Notes under the pieces: generated by a model | Databases searched by the model: none | Told to the model about the DNA's origin: nothing | Seen by the model: only the letters and a program-made list of their open reading frames with translations | Origin: Leptolyngbya boryana PCC 6306 | Lineage (GTDB): Bacteria > Cyanobacteriota > Cyanobacteriia > Leptolyngbyales > Leptolyngbyaceae | Length of the DNA stretch: 64,000 nucleotides | Assembly (NCBI RefSeq): GCF_000353285.1 | Contig: NZ_KB731324.1 | Span: forward strand, 5,598,577-5,662,576 | Direction: 5' to 3' | Position numbers and translations under genes: made by a program | Shown: piece after piece, positions 46,140 to 55,428 of the stretch | Layout: every line of letters begins with the position of its first letter | Numbering within the stretch: position 1 is the stretch's first letter

Positions 46140-48362
46140 ATGCAGCCTGTAGTGGTTTGGGGCTTGGCTTACATTGTGGGATTGTTGCTTACAGCAATTC
46201 CGATGGGAGGAGCGATCGTATTGGGCTGCGGAGTCATCAGTGCGATCGTTGCGCTGAAAAAAAGCCGAAAGTATGCGCGAATTTTTGCGATCGCTGGATG
46301 CGTCGGCTTACTTGCAGGAATTTATCTCCAGTTTCGGACACCTCAGCCGAGTCAGATTGATGTTAGTCGCTTTGTTCCCCAAGAAAAGCAGGAAGTTACT
46401 ATCTCTGGAAAAGTAGCAGCATTGCCGAAACTGACGCAGAGTGGGAAGTTACAAGTCTGGTTCGATGTAGCAGCAGTCGGGGAGCAGAAAGCAGAGGGGA
46501 AGCTTTATGTCACATTGCCGGAAATCGAAGGAAAAGACTTATTTCCAGGACAAGCGATCGCCATTACGGGCAATCTCTACAAACCAAAGCCCAAGATGAA
46601 TCCGGGTGGATTTGATTTTCAGAAGTACTTGGCACAAGAAGGTAGTTTTGCAGGATTGAGTGGCAAATCGATTCGATTACTTGATCTGAATCAGAAACCA
46701 GAATGGGGTTGGTGGATGGTGCAGAAACAGATTGTGCGATCGCAAACTGAACAACTTGGACAAGCAGAAGGTGCGATTGTTGCTGCAATGGTGATTGGCG
46801 GACAAGTTGTCGATATTCCTTTTGATGTCAAAGAAGCTTTTTCTAAAATTGGGCTTTCTCACGCGCTTGCTGCATCTGGATTTCAAGTGACGCTAATTTT
46901 AGGTGTGTTACTCGCTTTGACGCGACGATTGCCGAAAGTGATACAAATTAGCTGTTGCGGAGCAGGTTTGATCTGTTTTGCGGGATTAACAGGACTGCAA
47001 CCTTCAGTGATGCGAGCAGTTTTGATGGGATTTGCAATCTTGATTAGTTTAGCGTTTGAGAGAAAAGTTAAGCCATTACAATCGCTATTAATCGTTGCAA
47101 TCATTTTATTAATCTGGAATCCATTATGGATCTGGAGTTTAAGTTTTCAATTTAGCTTTCTCGCCACGTTAGGTTTATTGATTACAGTTCCAGCCTTGTC
47201 AAAACGATTAGATTGGTTGCCGACAGTGATTGTTCCCGCGATCGCAGTTCCAATTTCGGCTTTACTTTGGACACTGCCACTTCAGCTTTTTTCATTCGGA
47301 ATCGTTTCGCCGTATTGCATTCTGGCGAATCTGCTCACCACTGTATTGATCTCGTTTATTAGTTTGGGTGGGATTGTCAGCGCGGGGGTGAGCTTTGTGC
47401 TTCCAGCGATCACGAAGTTCGCGTCTCCAATTCTCTACTATCCAACTCACTGGTTGATTGAGCTAGTCAAGTTTTTCTGCCAACTGCCCGGAAACTCGAT
47501 TGCCGTTGGAACCATCTCGACCGGGTTGCTGATTACTTTATATGCGCTGATTTGTACGCCTTGGTTGTTTCCTAAGTTTCGGCGGCAATGGTGGGCTTTT
47601 TTGCTAGTTGGAATGAACTTAGTGTTTATTCCAGCTTGGTATACGCGATCGAACTTACTTCAAATTACAGCGCTTTCTGCGGGTGCAAAGCCTGTAATCG
47701 TAGTGCAAGATCACGGACGAGTGGGACTCATCAATAGCGGTCAAGCCGAAGCCGTAAAATTCAAAGTTTTGCCGTTTTTGCGCAAAGAAGGCATCAATCA
47801 CATCGATTGGGCGATCGCGGCTTCTCCCGCAATGTCAGACGGTTGGAAGGCGCTTTTAGAAGCGATGCCGATTCGCGCACTCTACGATTTCTCCGGGAAA
47901 AAGCAGCAGGTGATTTCGTTGAACGTGGTCGAGCAATTAGCGCAGCGCAGTGGCAAGTATGTCTCGATTACGCCCGGGCAGAAGATTGAATCTGGGACGA
48001 TCAAGATTCAATTCTTAAGCGTTGAGCCAACGATCGTGCAGATTGCGATCGCGCAGCAGCGATGGTTATGGCTCAGAGATGCGCCGAACGTTTCGCAGTC
48101 CCAGGCATTGGGAAGTGCATTAGTTGGAAATGAAATTCTTTGGTGGTCTGGGCGGCAATTGCACCCTAAGCTGATTGAGAAATTGCAGCCGAAAACCGCG
48201 ATCGCTTATTCTAAAACCATTCATCCCGAAACCCTGACGCAGTTGCAGCAAAATCGTGTCCAGATTTATCAAACCGAGGCAGATGGAGCGCTGCAATGGA
48301 CGAAAAATCAAGGGTTTCAAACAAGTTTAAAAGTTGATGAGTCAGACGGTTCGTTCCTGTAG
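46140..48362 (+). CDS. comEC: ComEC/Rec2-type competence membrane protein
   Basis: A 740-residue DNA-uptake channel homologue. N-terminal spans, a DUF4131/OB-like segment (about 65-165: EVTISGKVAALPKLTQSGKLQVWF), and the Competence domain with many spans (about 190-480), including the conserved SHALAASGFQVTLILG, LTGLQPSVMRAVLMG and WSLSFQFSFLATLGL. The C-terminal region (about 505-740) occupies the place of the metallo-beta-lactamase-like nuclease but lacks the HxHxDH metal motif; the corresponding stretch reads IDWAIAASPAMSDGW. It may therefore transport DNA without cutting it. tRNA-Ser(CGA) follows 23 bases later. Confidence 0.9.
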   Translation: MQPVVVWGLAYIVGLLLTAIPMGGAIVLGCGVISAIVALKKSRKYARIFAIAGCVGLLAGIYLQFRTPQPSQIDVSRFVPQEKQEVTISGKVAALPKLTQSGKLQVWFDVAAVGEQKAEGKLYVTLPEIEGKDLFPGQAIAITGNLYKPKPKMNPGGFDFQKYLAQEGSFAGLSGKSIRLLDLNQKPEWGWWMVQKQIVRSQTEQLGQAEGAIVAAMVIGGQVVDIPFDVKEAFSKIGLSHALAASGFQVTLILGVLLALTRRLPKVIQISCCGAGLICFAGLTGLQPSVMRAVLMGFAILISLAFERKVKPLQSLLIVAIILLIWNPLWIWSLSFQFSFLATLGLLITVPALSKRLDWLPTVIVPAIAVPISALLWTLPLQLFSFGIVSPYCILANLLTTVLISFISLGGIVSAGVSFVLPAITKFASPILYYPTHWLIELVKFFCQLPGNSIAVGTISTGLLITLYALICTPWLFPKFRRQWWAFLLVGMNLVFIPAWYTRSNLLQITALSAGAKPVIVVQDHGRVGLINSGQAEAVKFKVLPFLRKEGINHIDWAIAASPAMSDGWKALLEAMPIRALYDFSGKKQQVISLNVVEQLAQRSGKYVSITPGQKIESGTIKIQFLSVEPTIVQIAIAQQRWLWLRDAPNVSQSQALGSALVGNEILWWSGRQLHPKLIEKLQPKTAIAYSKTIHPETLTQLQQNRVQIYQTEADGALQWTKNQGFQTSLKVDESDGSFL

Positions 48363-48385
48363 TATATTAGGTAGGCATGTCATCG

Positions 48386-48470
48386 GGAGAGGTGGCAGAG
48401 TGGTTGAATGCGGCGCACTCGAAATGCGTTTTGGGGCAACTCAACGGGGGTTCGAATCCCCCCCTCTCCG
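48386..48470 (+). tRNA. tRNA-Ser(CGA)
   Basis: Class II tRNA of 85 bases without encoded CCA. Acceptor GGAGAGG pairs with CCTCTCC, then G. The anticodon loop CTCGAAA is enclosed by CGCA/TGCG, giving anticodon CGA. The long variable arm TTGGGGCAACTCAA and the T arm GGTTCGAATCC are standard for serine. Reads UCG; it also has A36-A37-A38, a MiaA/MiaB substrate pattern. Confidence 0.97.
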
Positions 48471-48486
48471 TCCCTAAAGTTTGATG

Positions 48487-49554
48487 TTAAATCTGAGTCG
48501 TTTTGAGTACGTGCTGCCAGCGGCGTTGGATTACGAGATCATAAGGTTTCCAAAAATTCGGTTCAGGAGATGAATCGGGCTGATTCTGATCAATGACACT
48601 TCGAGACTCGATCTCTGTCGGTTTTGATGGAATCAGGAAGGGTTTGAGCAGCGTTTTCACGATCGCGATCAAAGTCACTTTATAAATTCCTGGACGCAGC
48701 AACAGCGCATAATCATTTCTCAAGCTGCAAAACATCCAGCGAAACATCAATCGATAATCCCCTGCTAAATAGCTCTTACTCAACAGATTGTTATAGAACG
48801 CTGTATTTGCCCAATGCCGCACATATTGAGGCAATTCTGGGTGGCGTTGATAAACGCGAGACATGATCAATTCATAAAATTTCGACATCGTGACGCATTT
48901 TGTAGACATGCTGCCACTGTATTGCCGATAGCCAATCAGATACTCTGGCACAATCCGAAACTGATAGGATTCTGCAATCCGCAGATAGAGATCCCAATCT
49001 TCACAGGTTTCAAATTCACAATTATAGTAACCGACGCGATCGAGGCATTCTCGCCGAAAGGTCGTCGAACAAGCATTATCGAGAAAGTTATAAAACACCA
49101 GCATCGGAAGCACATTCCCTTCAACGGCTCCAAGCTGTCCAAACGGAGAATAGCCTTTGATTTCGCCTTTTTCGTTGAGATAAACCGACCAAGAGTAAAC
49201 CAGTCCCACATTCGCATCAGCAGTTTCTAAACAGTGAACATGCTTTGCTAAGCGTTCTGGATACCAAATGTCATCAGCATCAATTGGAGCAATATATTCG
49301 CCAGAAGAATGCTGAATGGCAAGATTGCGAGCCGTTGGAACTCCAGCATTAGGTTGCTGAATCAGTTTAATGCGATCGTCATTTCGAGCAAACGATCGCA
49401 CAATTTCTGCGGTGCGATCCTGTGAACCATCATCGACAATGATGGCTTCAAAGTTTCGATAGGTCTGTGCTTGCAGAGATTTGATTGTGTCTGAGATGAA
49501 TGCTTCTGCGTTGTAAGCGGCAATTACAACGGAAACGAGTGGTTCAGAAGCCAT
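48487..49554 (-). CDS. Family 2 glycosyltransferase
   Basis: A 355-residue GT2 enzyme: VSVVIAAYNAEAFISDTIKSLQAQ, VDDGSQDRTAEIV, the nucleotide-sugar/metal motif PIDADD, and a substrate-contact region CSTTFRRECLDRVGYYNCEFETCEDWDLYLR with the catalytic ED. It lacks a membrane span and probably works on surface polysaccharide or lipid-linked glycan at the cytoplasmic face. ATG at 49554 (MASEPLVSVV) is preferred to one 54 bases upstream because the domain starts there. It stands alone. Confidence 0.9.
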   Translation of the reverse strand: MASEPLVSVVIAAYNAEAFISDTIKSLQAQTYRNFEAIIVDDGSQDRTAEIVRSFARNDDRIKLIQQPNAGVPTARNLAIQHSSGEYIAPIDADDIWYPERLAKHVHCLETADANVGLVYSWSVYLNEKGEIKGYSPFGQLGAVEGNVLPMLVFYNFLDNACSTTFRRECLDRVGYYNCEFETCEDWDLYLRIAESYQFRIVPEYLIGYRQYSGSMSTKCVTMSKFYELIMSRVYQRHPELPQYVRHWANTAFYNNLLSKSYLAGDYRLMFRWMFCSLRNDYALLLRPGIYKVTLIAIVKTLLKPFLIPSKPTEIESRSVIDQNQPDSSPEPNFWKPYDLVIQRRWQHVLKTTQI

Positions 49555-49696
49555 GCCATTTCTCCACAATTCAGCATTCTGTTGATCATTCTTATGGACG
49601 AGGAACAAAAAATCAAGCTTGCATTTCTAACAGAAGGGAGAGGCAGAAAATCAGCGAAATGTTCACAATCGAATCACTAAATTGGGGTATAAACCT

Positions 49697-49879
49697 ATGG
49701 ATTATGAATCGCGAACACGCCGCAGTTTTACCTACGTATTATGGATGCTCGGCTCAGCTTTTATTCCCGTTGGCTTGAGCTTTCGAGTCGGAAGTTTTCT
49801 ACAATTCCTATTTCTAGGTGTAGGTATTACATTGTTCGTTTTAGGACATGTTCTCTTCAGAGATGCCTGGAATCGCTAG
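49697..49879 (+). CDS. Small membrane protein of unknown function
   Basis: A 60-residue protein, MDYESRTRRSFTYVLWMLG..., with two hydrophobic segments (about 13-27 and 34-51) and an Arg-rich start. It ends 4 bases inside the opposing SGNH-hydrolase gene. The ATG at 49697 has only a weak GGGG upstream. The hydrophobic pattern and lack of overlap with another gene support it, but coding status is moderate. No family recognised. Confidence 0.45.
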   Translation: MDYESRTRRSFTYVLWMLGSAFIPVGLSFRVGSFLQFLFLGVGITLFVLGHVLFRDAWNR

Positions 49880-50574
49880 GGCTTTTTCGAGATTACAGTC
49901 TGTAAGGCTTGAAACCAACGACTTGCCATTTTCTGTTCGCCTGATTCGTTTGGATGCAAGCCATCGTAAGTATCTTGACTGACATTAAATCCACTAAATT
50001 GATCGACCAAAATGACCGGGCTAGTGTTGGAATTTAGCGATCGAGCTAGCACAAAAATCTGCTGATTAAATTGCTGCGTCAGTGTTTCTCCTCCTTGAGA
50101 AGGAATCAATTGAGCCAGCAGAATTTTCAGATTCGGATTGCGTTTTCGCATTGTTTGAATCAGCGATCGTAATTCCGCGATCGTACTTTCAAAACTCTGT
50201 CCTCTCAGAATGTCATTCGTGCCTAAATGAATCAGCACAATGTCAGGATTAGCTTGTTCTGTCCAGCCATCAATTTGCGCTAAAACCTCATCGGCTTGCC
50301 AACCCCAATGTCCCTCATGATCAAGGTCAAAATCAGAATTTGGCGGATTGCCCAGATAGTGCGATCGCGTTGAACCGACAAAATTGATGTCATATCCAGC
50401 TTGCCGCAGTTTCAGCCAGAGCGATCGCCGATAGCTATTGTGATTGCGATCGCCTTGAGTAATCGAATCTCCCAGCGGCATGATGCGAATGCCTGACTGT
50501 GCGCCATCGACTTGCGAAACCGGAGTACAGCCTAAAAGTAAAAATAATGCCGTACTCCCAATCAGTTTCTTCAT
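49876..50574 (-). CDS. SGNH hydrolase lipoprotein
   Basis: A 232-residue lipoprotein: the signal ends in LLLGC (lipobox; Cys16). The SGNH blocks are MPLGDSITQGD (Ser), a Gly/Arg block VGSTRSH, VLIHLGTNDILRG (Asn) and YDGLHPNESG (Asp and His). It should act at the outer face of the cytoplasmic membrane or in the periplasm on an ester such as O-acetylated sugar. Its ATG overlaps the cytochrome b561 gene stop by 4 bases, so the two are coupled. Functional link between them is not clear. Confidence 0.85.
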   Translation of the reverse strand: MKKLIGSTALFLLLGCTPVSQVDGAQSGIRIMPLGDSITQGDRNHNSYRRSLWLKLRQAGYDINFVGSTRSHYLGNPPNSDFDLDHEGHWGWQADEVLAQIDGWTEQANPDIVLIHLGTNDILRGQSFESTIAELRSLIQTMRKRNPNLKILLAQLIPSQGGETLTQQFNQQIFVLARSLNSNTSPVILVDQFSGFNVSQDTYDGLHPNESGEQKMASRWFQALQTVISKKP

Positions 50575-51158
50575 GCGGTTCTAGGTTTTAGTAAGTTGCT
50601 CAATCGTCGCCAATTTGCACGCACGACTTTCCATTGTGCAACCAGATGCAGAACAATCAACGCTAAGAACGTGTAAGCCAGCCAGAAATGTGCACTGCGA
50701 CCAATCTCTACCATCGCTTCATTCTGCGGAAAGAGATCAGGAAGAACAATCCCAAAGAACTTTACATTGTTCGGTCGAAATGAATTTGACAGCAAAAATC
50801 CAGCGATCGGAACTGCCCACATCAACAGATATAAACTGCTATGGAGTGCAACTGTCTTAAACCAAGCAGTTGTAAATTTGGGCGATCGCTTGGTGTATTT
50901 CTTCCACCAAACTTGCAAGAGTAGAAAGATTCGCCAAGTCAGCAATGCCATCGATATAACACCGATCGATTTATGAAAATCGTAAAGTGAACCTCGATAA
51001 GCTACAGAACGATCGAGTTGTGACATAAATGTGCCCGTCACAAACAAGACAAGATACGCACCACTCATCCACCAGTGAACAGACATCAACTGCTTGAAAG
51101 CGTTATTCAATCTAGGCTTGAACGATTGGGCTAATGCCATAGCTGCCACCTTCATCAT
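50571..51158 (-). CDS. Cytochrome b561-type membrane protein
   Basis: A 195-residue membrane protein with four spans (about 25-47, 60-80, 100-122, 146-170). Heme-ligand candidates are histidines in SVHWWMSG, DFHKSIGV, ALHSSLYL and LIVLHLVAQW, the pattern of prokaryotic cytochrome b561/superoxide:ubiquinone oxidoreductases. It could move electrons between the quinone pool and periplasmic acceptors. It starts the two-gene unit with the SGNH lipoprotein (4-base overlap). Confidence 0.82.
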   Translation of the reverse strand: MMKVAAMALAQSFKPRLNNAFKQLMSVHWWMSGAYLVLFVTGTFMSQLDRSVAYRGSLYDFHKSIGVISMALLTWRIFLLLQVWWKKYTKRSPKFTTAWFKTVALHSSLYLLMWAVPIAGFLLSNSFRPNNVKFFGIVLPDLFPQNEAMVEIGRSAHFWLAYTFLALIVLHLVAQWKVVRANWRRLSNLLKPRTA

Positions 51159-51288
51159 AAAACTTCATAAAGCTTAGATGACAGATATTAAGATTGTGTT
51201 ACGAAAAGGTAGCAATCTGTTTGAGTTGCAGAGGCTAAAAAGAGTGGAGAGTGGGGGCTAGTCAGGCAACACCATCTCACACCCCAGA

Positions 51289-51843
51289 TCACAATTGATT
51301 TAGGGCTGCCATATGTAAAAGTTTGTACATCTGCGCCAGCCCATCGACTTGATAGTGCGCGTTGAGTCCGCTGGGATTCGGCAAGACCCAAATTGTGGTG
51401 TCAAACAAAGTCTCGGGTTGTCGTCCCATCTGAGCTTTTGGCTGATTAAATGCGATCCGATATGCACTCACACCTAAAACCGCTAAATACTTTGGTTTGT
51501 ATTGCTGGAGCTTTTGGGCAAGTTTTTCATGACCTGCAATGAAATCTTCAGAAGTCAGTTCATCGGCTCTTGCGGTGGCAGGTTCCGCCAAATTCGTTAG
51601 ACCGAATCCGCGATCGAGTAACGTCCGATCTTCAAACGGGGACAACAATCGCTCTGTAAATCCAGCTAAATGAATTGCCTTCCAAAATCGATTTCCAGGA
51701 CGGGCAAAATGATGTCCAACGGCTGCACTGTAAAGACTGGGATTGATTCCGCTAAAGAGAATGTTCAAATCGGGCGCGATGACATCAGGAAGAGTTTGAC
51801 GATATGCAGCAGCGATTTCTGCTTTCGTGGGCTTGTGAATCAC
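51289..51843 (-). CDS. mug: G/U mismatch-specific DNA glycosylase
   Basis: A 184-residue member of the uracil-DNA glycosylase superfamily (Mug/TDG type) that removes U, or T, opposite G. Motif 1 is LFSGINPSLYSAAVGHHFARPGNRFWKA in part, with the catalytic Asn and the GxxxxxxGNRFW pattern. Motif 2 is WVLPNPSGLNAHY. Both motifs are complete and the length is normal. The gene stands alone; the 114 bases on its right hold no evident gene. Confidence 0.93.
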   Translation of the reverse strand: MIHKPTKAEIAAAYRQTLPDVIAPDLNILFSGINPSLYSAAVGHHFARPGNRFWKAIHLAGFTERLLSPFEDRTLLDRGFGLTNLAEPATARADELTSEDFIAGHEKLAQKLQQYKPKYLAVLGVSAYRIAFNQPKAQMGRQPETLFDTTIWVLPNPSGLNAHYQVDGLAQMYKLLHMAALNQL

Positions 51844-51952
51844 AGTGAAGGTAGGGCTTTGGGCAAAAATTTAAGTTCAATCTGGAGAATGATGGCGATC
51901 GAAATCCCAATTTAGCAGCAATTTTCAGATGTTGGAGTGGGGAGTAGGGAAA

Positions 51953-52879
51953 TCAGGTTTTTTGAGCAAAAAAGCCAAGCTGCACTGCAACAGGGCGTTC
52001 GCGTAGGGGAATGCGCGTTTGAATGGGAGAATTGAGAACTTTTGCACCTTTGGGAGTCTGGATTGCGATCGTGACAGAGCCGCCGCCGTCTAAATTCAGT
52101 GCGGTTTCTGCACCTAGTTTTTGTAAATAAGCGGATGTCTCGGCTAGGGTCATTCCTTCGCTGTATTGGAACTGTTTGCCATCAATCAGAACGAGCCAGA
52201 GTTTTTTTCCAGTTTTGTCGATCGCAATGACTGTCCGAGGATAAGGCTTATCTTTCACAGCTTCGTAATCTGGGGGTGCTAAAGGCTGACCCTTCTTGAC
52301 TAGCAGATCATTGCCCGCAACCGCTTGTTCTGTGCCTGCTGGACAAATTCCTTTCTCATCGATTACAACTCGATTTTTAGCCAAGAAGCAGATTGCAGAC
52401 CAACCTTCTTCAGCAGCCGAATAGGTTTTTCCGTTAGAGGTCACTTGTCCTAAAGCATTCACCACATCCCCTGCATGAGGATAAAAATCCCAAGGAGTTT
52501 CTTCGCGAAATGGATGGAAGAAATTTGCATTGATCCCAAGTTGAAGATCAAATTCGTCAACGAATTCTGTTACGGTTCGTGCGATTGTTTCGCGATTTCT
52601 AGGAGAATTTTTTGCATCATTAGAAGTAATGCCTGGATTAACAAAAGGACGAATGCCTGGAGTCGTCAGATCGATCGAGATTTTGTGCACCATGATCGGG
52701 CGCGGACTGGACAGCGCTTGCCGTTCGTAGGCAATTCCAGGAAAGAGCGATCGCGTTTCATCGATCCGCGGTGGGCGAGAATTTTGCCGCACTCCATAGA
52801 TCAAAATTGGAATCGTCAGGAGTAAAAGAATAAAAACGCTCAGAATTTTTCCGAAATTATAGCGATCGCGCTGTGTCAT
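51953..52879 (-). CDS. Phosphodiester glycosidase (NAGPA-like) family protein
   Basis: A 308-residue secreted protein with a membrane-anchor or signal segment (about 14-28: VFILLLLTIPILIYG). The domain shows MVHKISIDLTTPGIRP, LQLGINANFF, the segment IAIDKTGKKLWLVLIDG and the family end TALNLDGGGSVTIAI, which is typical of the NAGPA/DUF2233 fold. It probably cleaves a phosphodiester or glycoside at the cell surface, substrate unknown. It is divergent from the pentapeptide membrane-protein gene. Confidence 0.88.
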   Translation of the reverse strand: MTQRDRYNFGKILSVFILLLLTIPILIYGVRQNSRPPRIDETRSLFPGIAYERQALSSPRPIMVHKISIDLTTPGIRPFVNPGITSNDAKNSPRNRETIARTVTEFVDEFDLQLGINANFFHPFREETPWDFYPHAGDVVNALGQVTSNGKTYSAAEEGWSAICFLAKNRVVIDEKGICPAGTEQAVAGNDLLVKKGQPLAPPDYEAVKDKPYPRTVIAIDKTGKKLWLVLIDGKQFQYSEGMTLAETSAYLQKLGAETALNLDGGGSVTIAIQTPKGAKVLNSPIQTRIPLRERPVAVQLGFFAQKT

Positions 52880-52916
52880 ACCGATTAAATTAGATGTGCG
52901 TCATTCTTCACGCCCT

Positions 52917-53822
52917 ATGACTCACTATATTAATCACGATCTCCGGAATCGCTCATTTCGCAGGAAGAATTTGGCATTCATGAATTTCCGAGGCGCAGAT
53001 ATTCGGGGGTGCGATTTCACAGGCGCGATCTTGAGTGGAGCAGATTTCTCAGATACAAAAGCAGGGCTATCGCTGCGGCAAAGATTTTATCTAGGTGGCT
53101 TCGTCATCTTCGTTTCGCTATTTGTGGGCGATGTGATGGTGCGATTGCTCTTTAATACGATCGGACAATCTCCTCTGGATTCGCGGACGATTTATGTTCC
53201 GATTTTCTATGCTGCTACAAGTTTAGCGGGAGTCAGTTCTGCGATCGCGGCTGTCAATCGAAAATCAGAGCTAGGAGATTTTTTAACGAGCGTAACAGCG
53301 GTACTGGTTAGCGCGATCGTGGGATTTGGAGTGGGATTCTTTTATCCGGGTCTGATTCAAACTCTGATCTTTCCACCGAATGTATTCATCCCAAGTACTT
53401 CAGAATGGCTGCATCAACTGTTGTTGTCTTTGGATGAACATCATATCCAGATTGCAGTAGGGCTGACTGTCCTGACCAGTGTAATGATGTTATTTTTGTC
53501 GCGCTTTCAGTATCGAACGAGCTTCAAAGTGGGTGTGAGTCTGTTAGGCGCGATCGCAAGCTATGTTGCGACATTTTTCTGGAGTACGATCGCAAATGCT
53601 TATTTTGGTAATTCAAACTTTTCGCTTGGCATTGTCTTTAGTATCATTACATTGATGTATTTAGGATTGACGTTTGTATCACTCAATTGGATTGTGTATG
53701 AATTACAACATGCGATCGGCACATCATTCCGGGGTGCAGAATTAACACATGCGCGCTTTGCATACGCGGATTTACGAAATACTGATTTTTCTGAATCCAT
53801 TGGAGCCAGTGCGCTAAAGTAA
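52917..53822 (+). CDS. Membrane protein with split pentapeptide repeats
   Basis: A 301-residue protein. An N-terminal pentapeptide-repeat stretch (LRNRSFRRKNLAFMNFRGADIRGCDFTGAILSGADFS in part) precedes five to six membrane spans (about 60-270). A second stretch of pentapeptides (FRGAELTHARFAYADLRNTDFSES in part) closes the protein. ATG at 52917 is preferred to a GTG at 52896. Pentapeptide helices serve in protein contacts; here both ends would meet on the same side of the membrane if the span number is even. Function unknown. Confidence 0.75.
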   Translation: MTHYINHDLRNRSFRRKNLAFMNFRGADIRGCDFTGAILSGADFSDTKAGLSLRQRFYLGGFVIFVSLFVGDVMVRLLFNTIGQSPLDSRTIYVPIFYAATSLAGVSSAIAAVNRKSELGDFLTSVTAVLVSAIVGFGVGFFYPGLIQTLIFPPNVFIPSTSEWLHQLLLSLDEHHIQIAVGLTVLTSVMMLFLSRFQYRTSFKVGVSLLGAIASYVATFFWSTIANAYFGNSNFSLGIVFSIITLMYLGLTFVSLNWIVYELQHAIGTSFRGAELTHARFAYADLRNTDFSESIGASALK

Positions 53823-53848
53823 GATTTGCTCAATTTCCGCTCAGCATC

Positions 53849-54058
53849 ATGAATCTCTTTCTGCTAATCGGCTCAATCGTCATCACCGTTTTAGTCTTTC
53901 TCTGGCTAGTACGGGTTCTCAAAGCAACGCTAAAAACTGCACTTTTGATTGCTGCGATCGTGTTTGCTCTACAATTTTTTGGAATCGGCTCCGACAAAAT
54001 TCTTGCTGAAGTCGAGCAAATTGTGCGATCGCTGTGGAGCCTTTTACCCGGAAATTAG
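53849..54058 (+). CDS. Small membrane protein
   Basis: A 69-residue protein with two hydrophobic spans (about 2-22 and 28-46) and a short amphipathic tail ending GN. Starts 26 bases after the pentapeptide membrane-protein gene and may be its partner. It overlaps the convergent LpxB-like gene tail by 15 bases. No family recognised; gene status is supported by position and clear topology rather than by similarity. Confidence 0.55.
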   Translation: MNLFLLIGSIVITVLVFLWLVRVLKATLKTALLIAAIVFALQFFGIGSDKILAEVEQIVRSLWSLLPGN

Positions 54059-55276
54059 GTTGAGTTCCTCTGCCACGATCGCAACTAATTTCTTTGCGGC
54101 TCCAGGTTCTCCGCGCACTTGACGTAAGCGATCGCGCATTGCTGCTAATTTTTCTGGATGATCCAGATAATCGATCATAAATTTGGCAACTTCTTTGGGG
54201 TCTAGCTCACCGACTAACTCTGGAACAATCATTTCTTTTGCCCAGATGTTCGGCCAAGCGAGTAATCCTAACCGCTTTAACATAGCGGAGTTAATCTGTT
54301 TCGCAAACCATCCCCCCACTCCAGGAAGATTGGCAAGCAATCCTGGAATGCCATCCCAAGCCCGCATTGCATCCATTTGCTGAGTCGGAACGATAACCAC
54401 CATCGGAATCCCTAAAGAACCGAGTTCAGCAGTATTTGCACCCACGGTTGTCAAACAGAAGCAACATTGTGAGAGTACTTCATACATCGGAACTCGCTCA
54501 GTTTTGGATTGCCAAAGCTCGACTGACAAACCATTTGGTGTTTCTAAGCGATCTCCCACTAACTGACCTGAAACATTCCCTAGCAAGGGCACAAGCGAAT
54601 TCTGTTTTGGATCAGCATACTTGGCTAAATCCGGTAGATCTAAAGTCGGTGCAACGGGAATGACAAATCGAGTCTGAGGACGATGGAGTTTGATCTGATC
54701 TGCGATCGCGATCATCAACGGCACACCTTGCATCAATTTTGCAGGTTTTGAGCCTGGTAATATGCCAATCAATTCTTCAGTTGCACTGGCAACCTGTTGG
54801 GTTTGAACTTCTGCCATCAAATCTCCGACAACCGTGATTTTGTGCGCGAACTGAGCCGGAGCGCGATCGAGAATTTCTGATTTCATCACCCCAAAGCGAT
54901 CGATCCAGCGATGCCAGCGCGCTTCCCATTCCGCATAAATAACGGTTCGATATCCCAATCGTTTGCCAATCACAACGGGGAAAAACTGATCGCCACCGAG
55001 AAAAATCACAACTCCTCGATCGTGCCAATCCCAATCGTCTGCCGTCTTGCCCCACAAGAGAAACGAGAAAAAATGTTCTGCGGCTTGAACGCGATCGACC
55101 TCCGGATAACTCAGCGCGATCTCTGCTTCTTGTCCACTCGCATTCGGGCAAGGCGAGAGCATCACAGAAATTCTCGGTTCATCACCAAGCTGAGCGCGTA
55201 ATTCTCGCACAACTGGCTTTACCCAAGTTGCCAACTCTCCGGGTGCATTCGACAAAATCAAAATATCGACAGCCAT
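54044..55276 (-). CDS. Lipid-A-disaccharide synthase-like glycosyltransferase
   Basis: A 410-residue GT-B-type protein similar to LpxB. Seen are ILSNAPGELATWVKPVVREL at the N-terminus, GVVIFLGGDQFFPVVIGKRLGY, the segment VVGDLMAEVQ, LIGILPGSKPAKL with the typical loop for nucleotide-sugar binding, and FCLTTVGANTAELGSLGIPMVV. It lacks the close LpxB match expected of the canonical enzyme, so it is probably the cyanobacterial paralogue of unknown acceptor. ATG at 55276 is divergent from acs. Confidence 0.78.
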   Translation of the reverse strand: MAVDILILSNAPGELATWVKPVVRELRAQLGDEPRISVMLSPCPNASGQEAEIALSYPEVDRVQAAEHFFSFLLWGKTADDWDWHDRGVVIFLGGDQFFPVVIGKRLGYRTVIYAEWEARWHRWIDRFGVMKSEILDRAPAQFAHKITVVGDLMAEVQTQQVASATEELIGILPGSKPAKLMQGVPLMIAIADQIKLHRPQTRFVIPVAPTLDLPDLAKYADPKQNSLVPLLGNVSGQLVGDRLETPNGLSVELWQSKTERVPMYEVLSQCCFCLTTVGANTAELGSLGIPMVVIVPTQQMDAMRAWDGIPGLLANLPGVGGWFAKQINSAMLKRLGLLAWPNIWAKEMIVPELVGELDPKEVAKFMIDYLDHPEKLAAMRDRLRQVRGEPGAAKKLVAIVAEELNLISG

Positions 55277-55428
55277 AGCAAAATTAGAAGAACACCATTA
55301 AATCGACGTAGAAAATCTAAAAAGAGTTTAATAAATTCACAAATTTACCGATCCATTGCGAGAAGCCAGTATCGTTTTGTATGAGGGATCAATCTCTCAA
55401 TTTGTCTCAGCTACTTTGAAATACTGCG

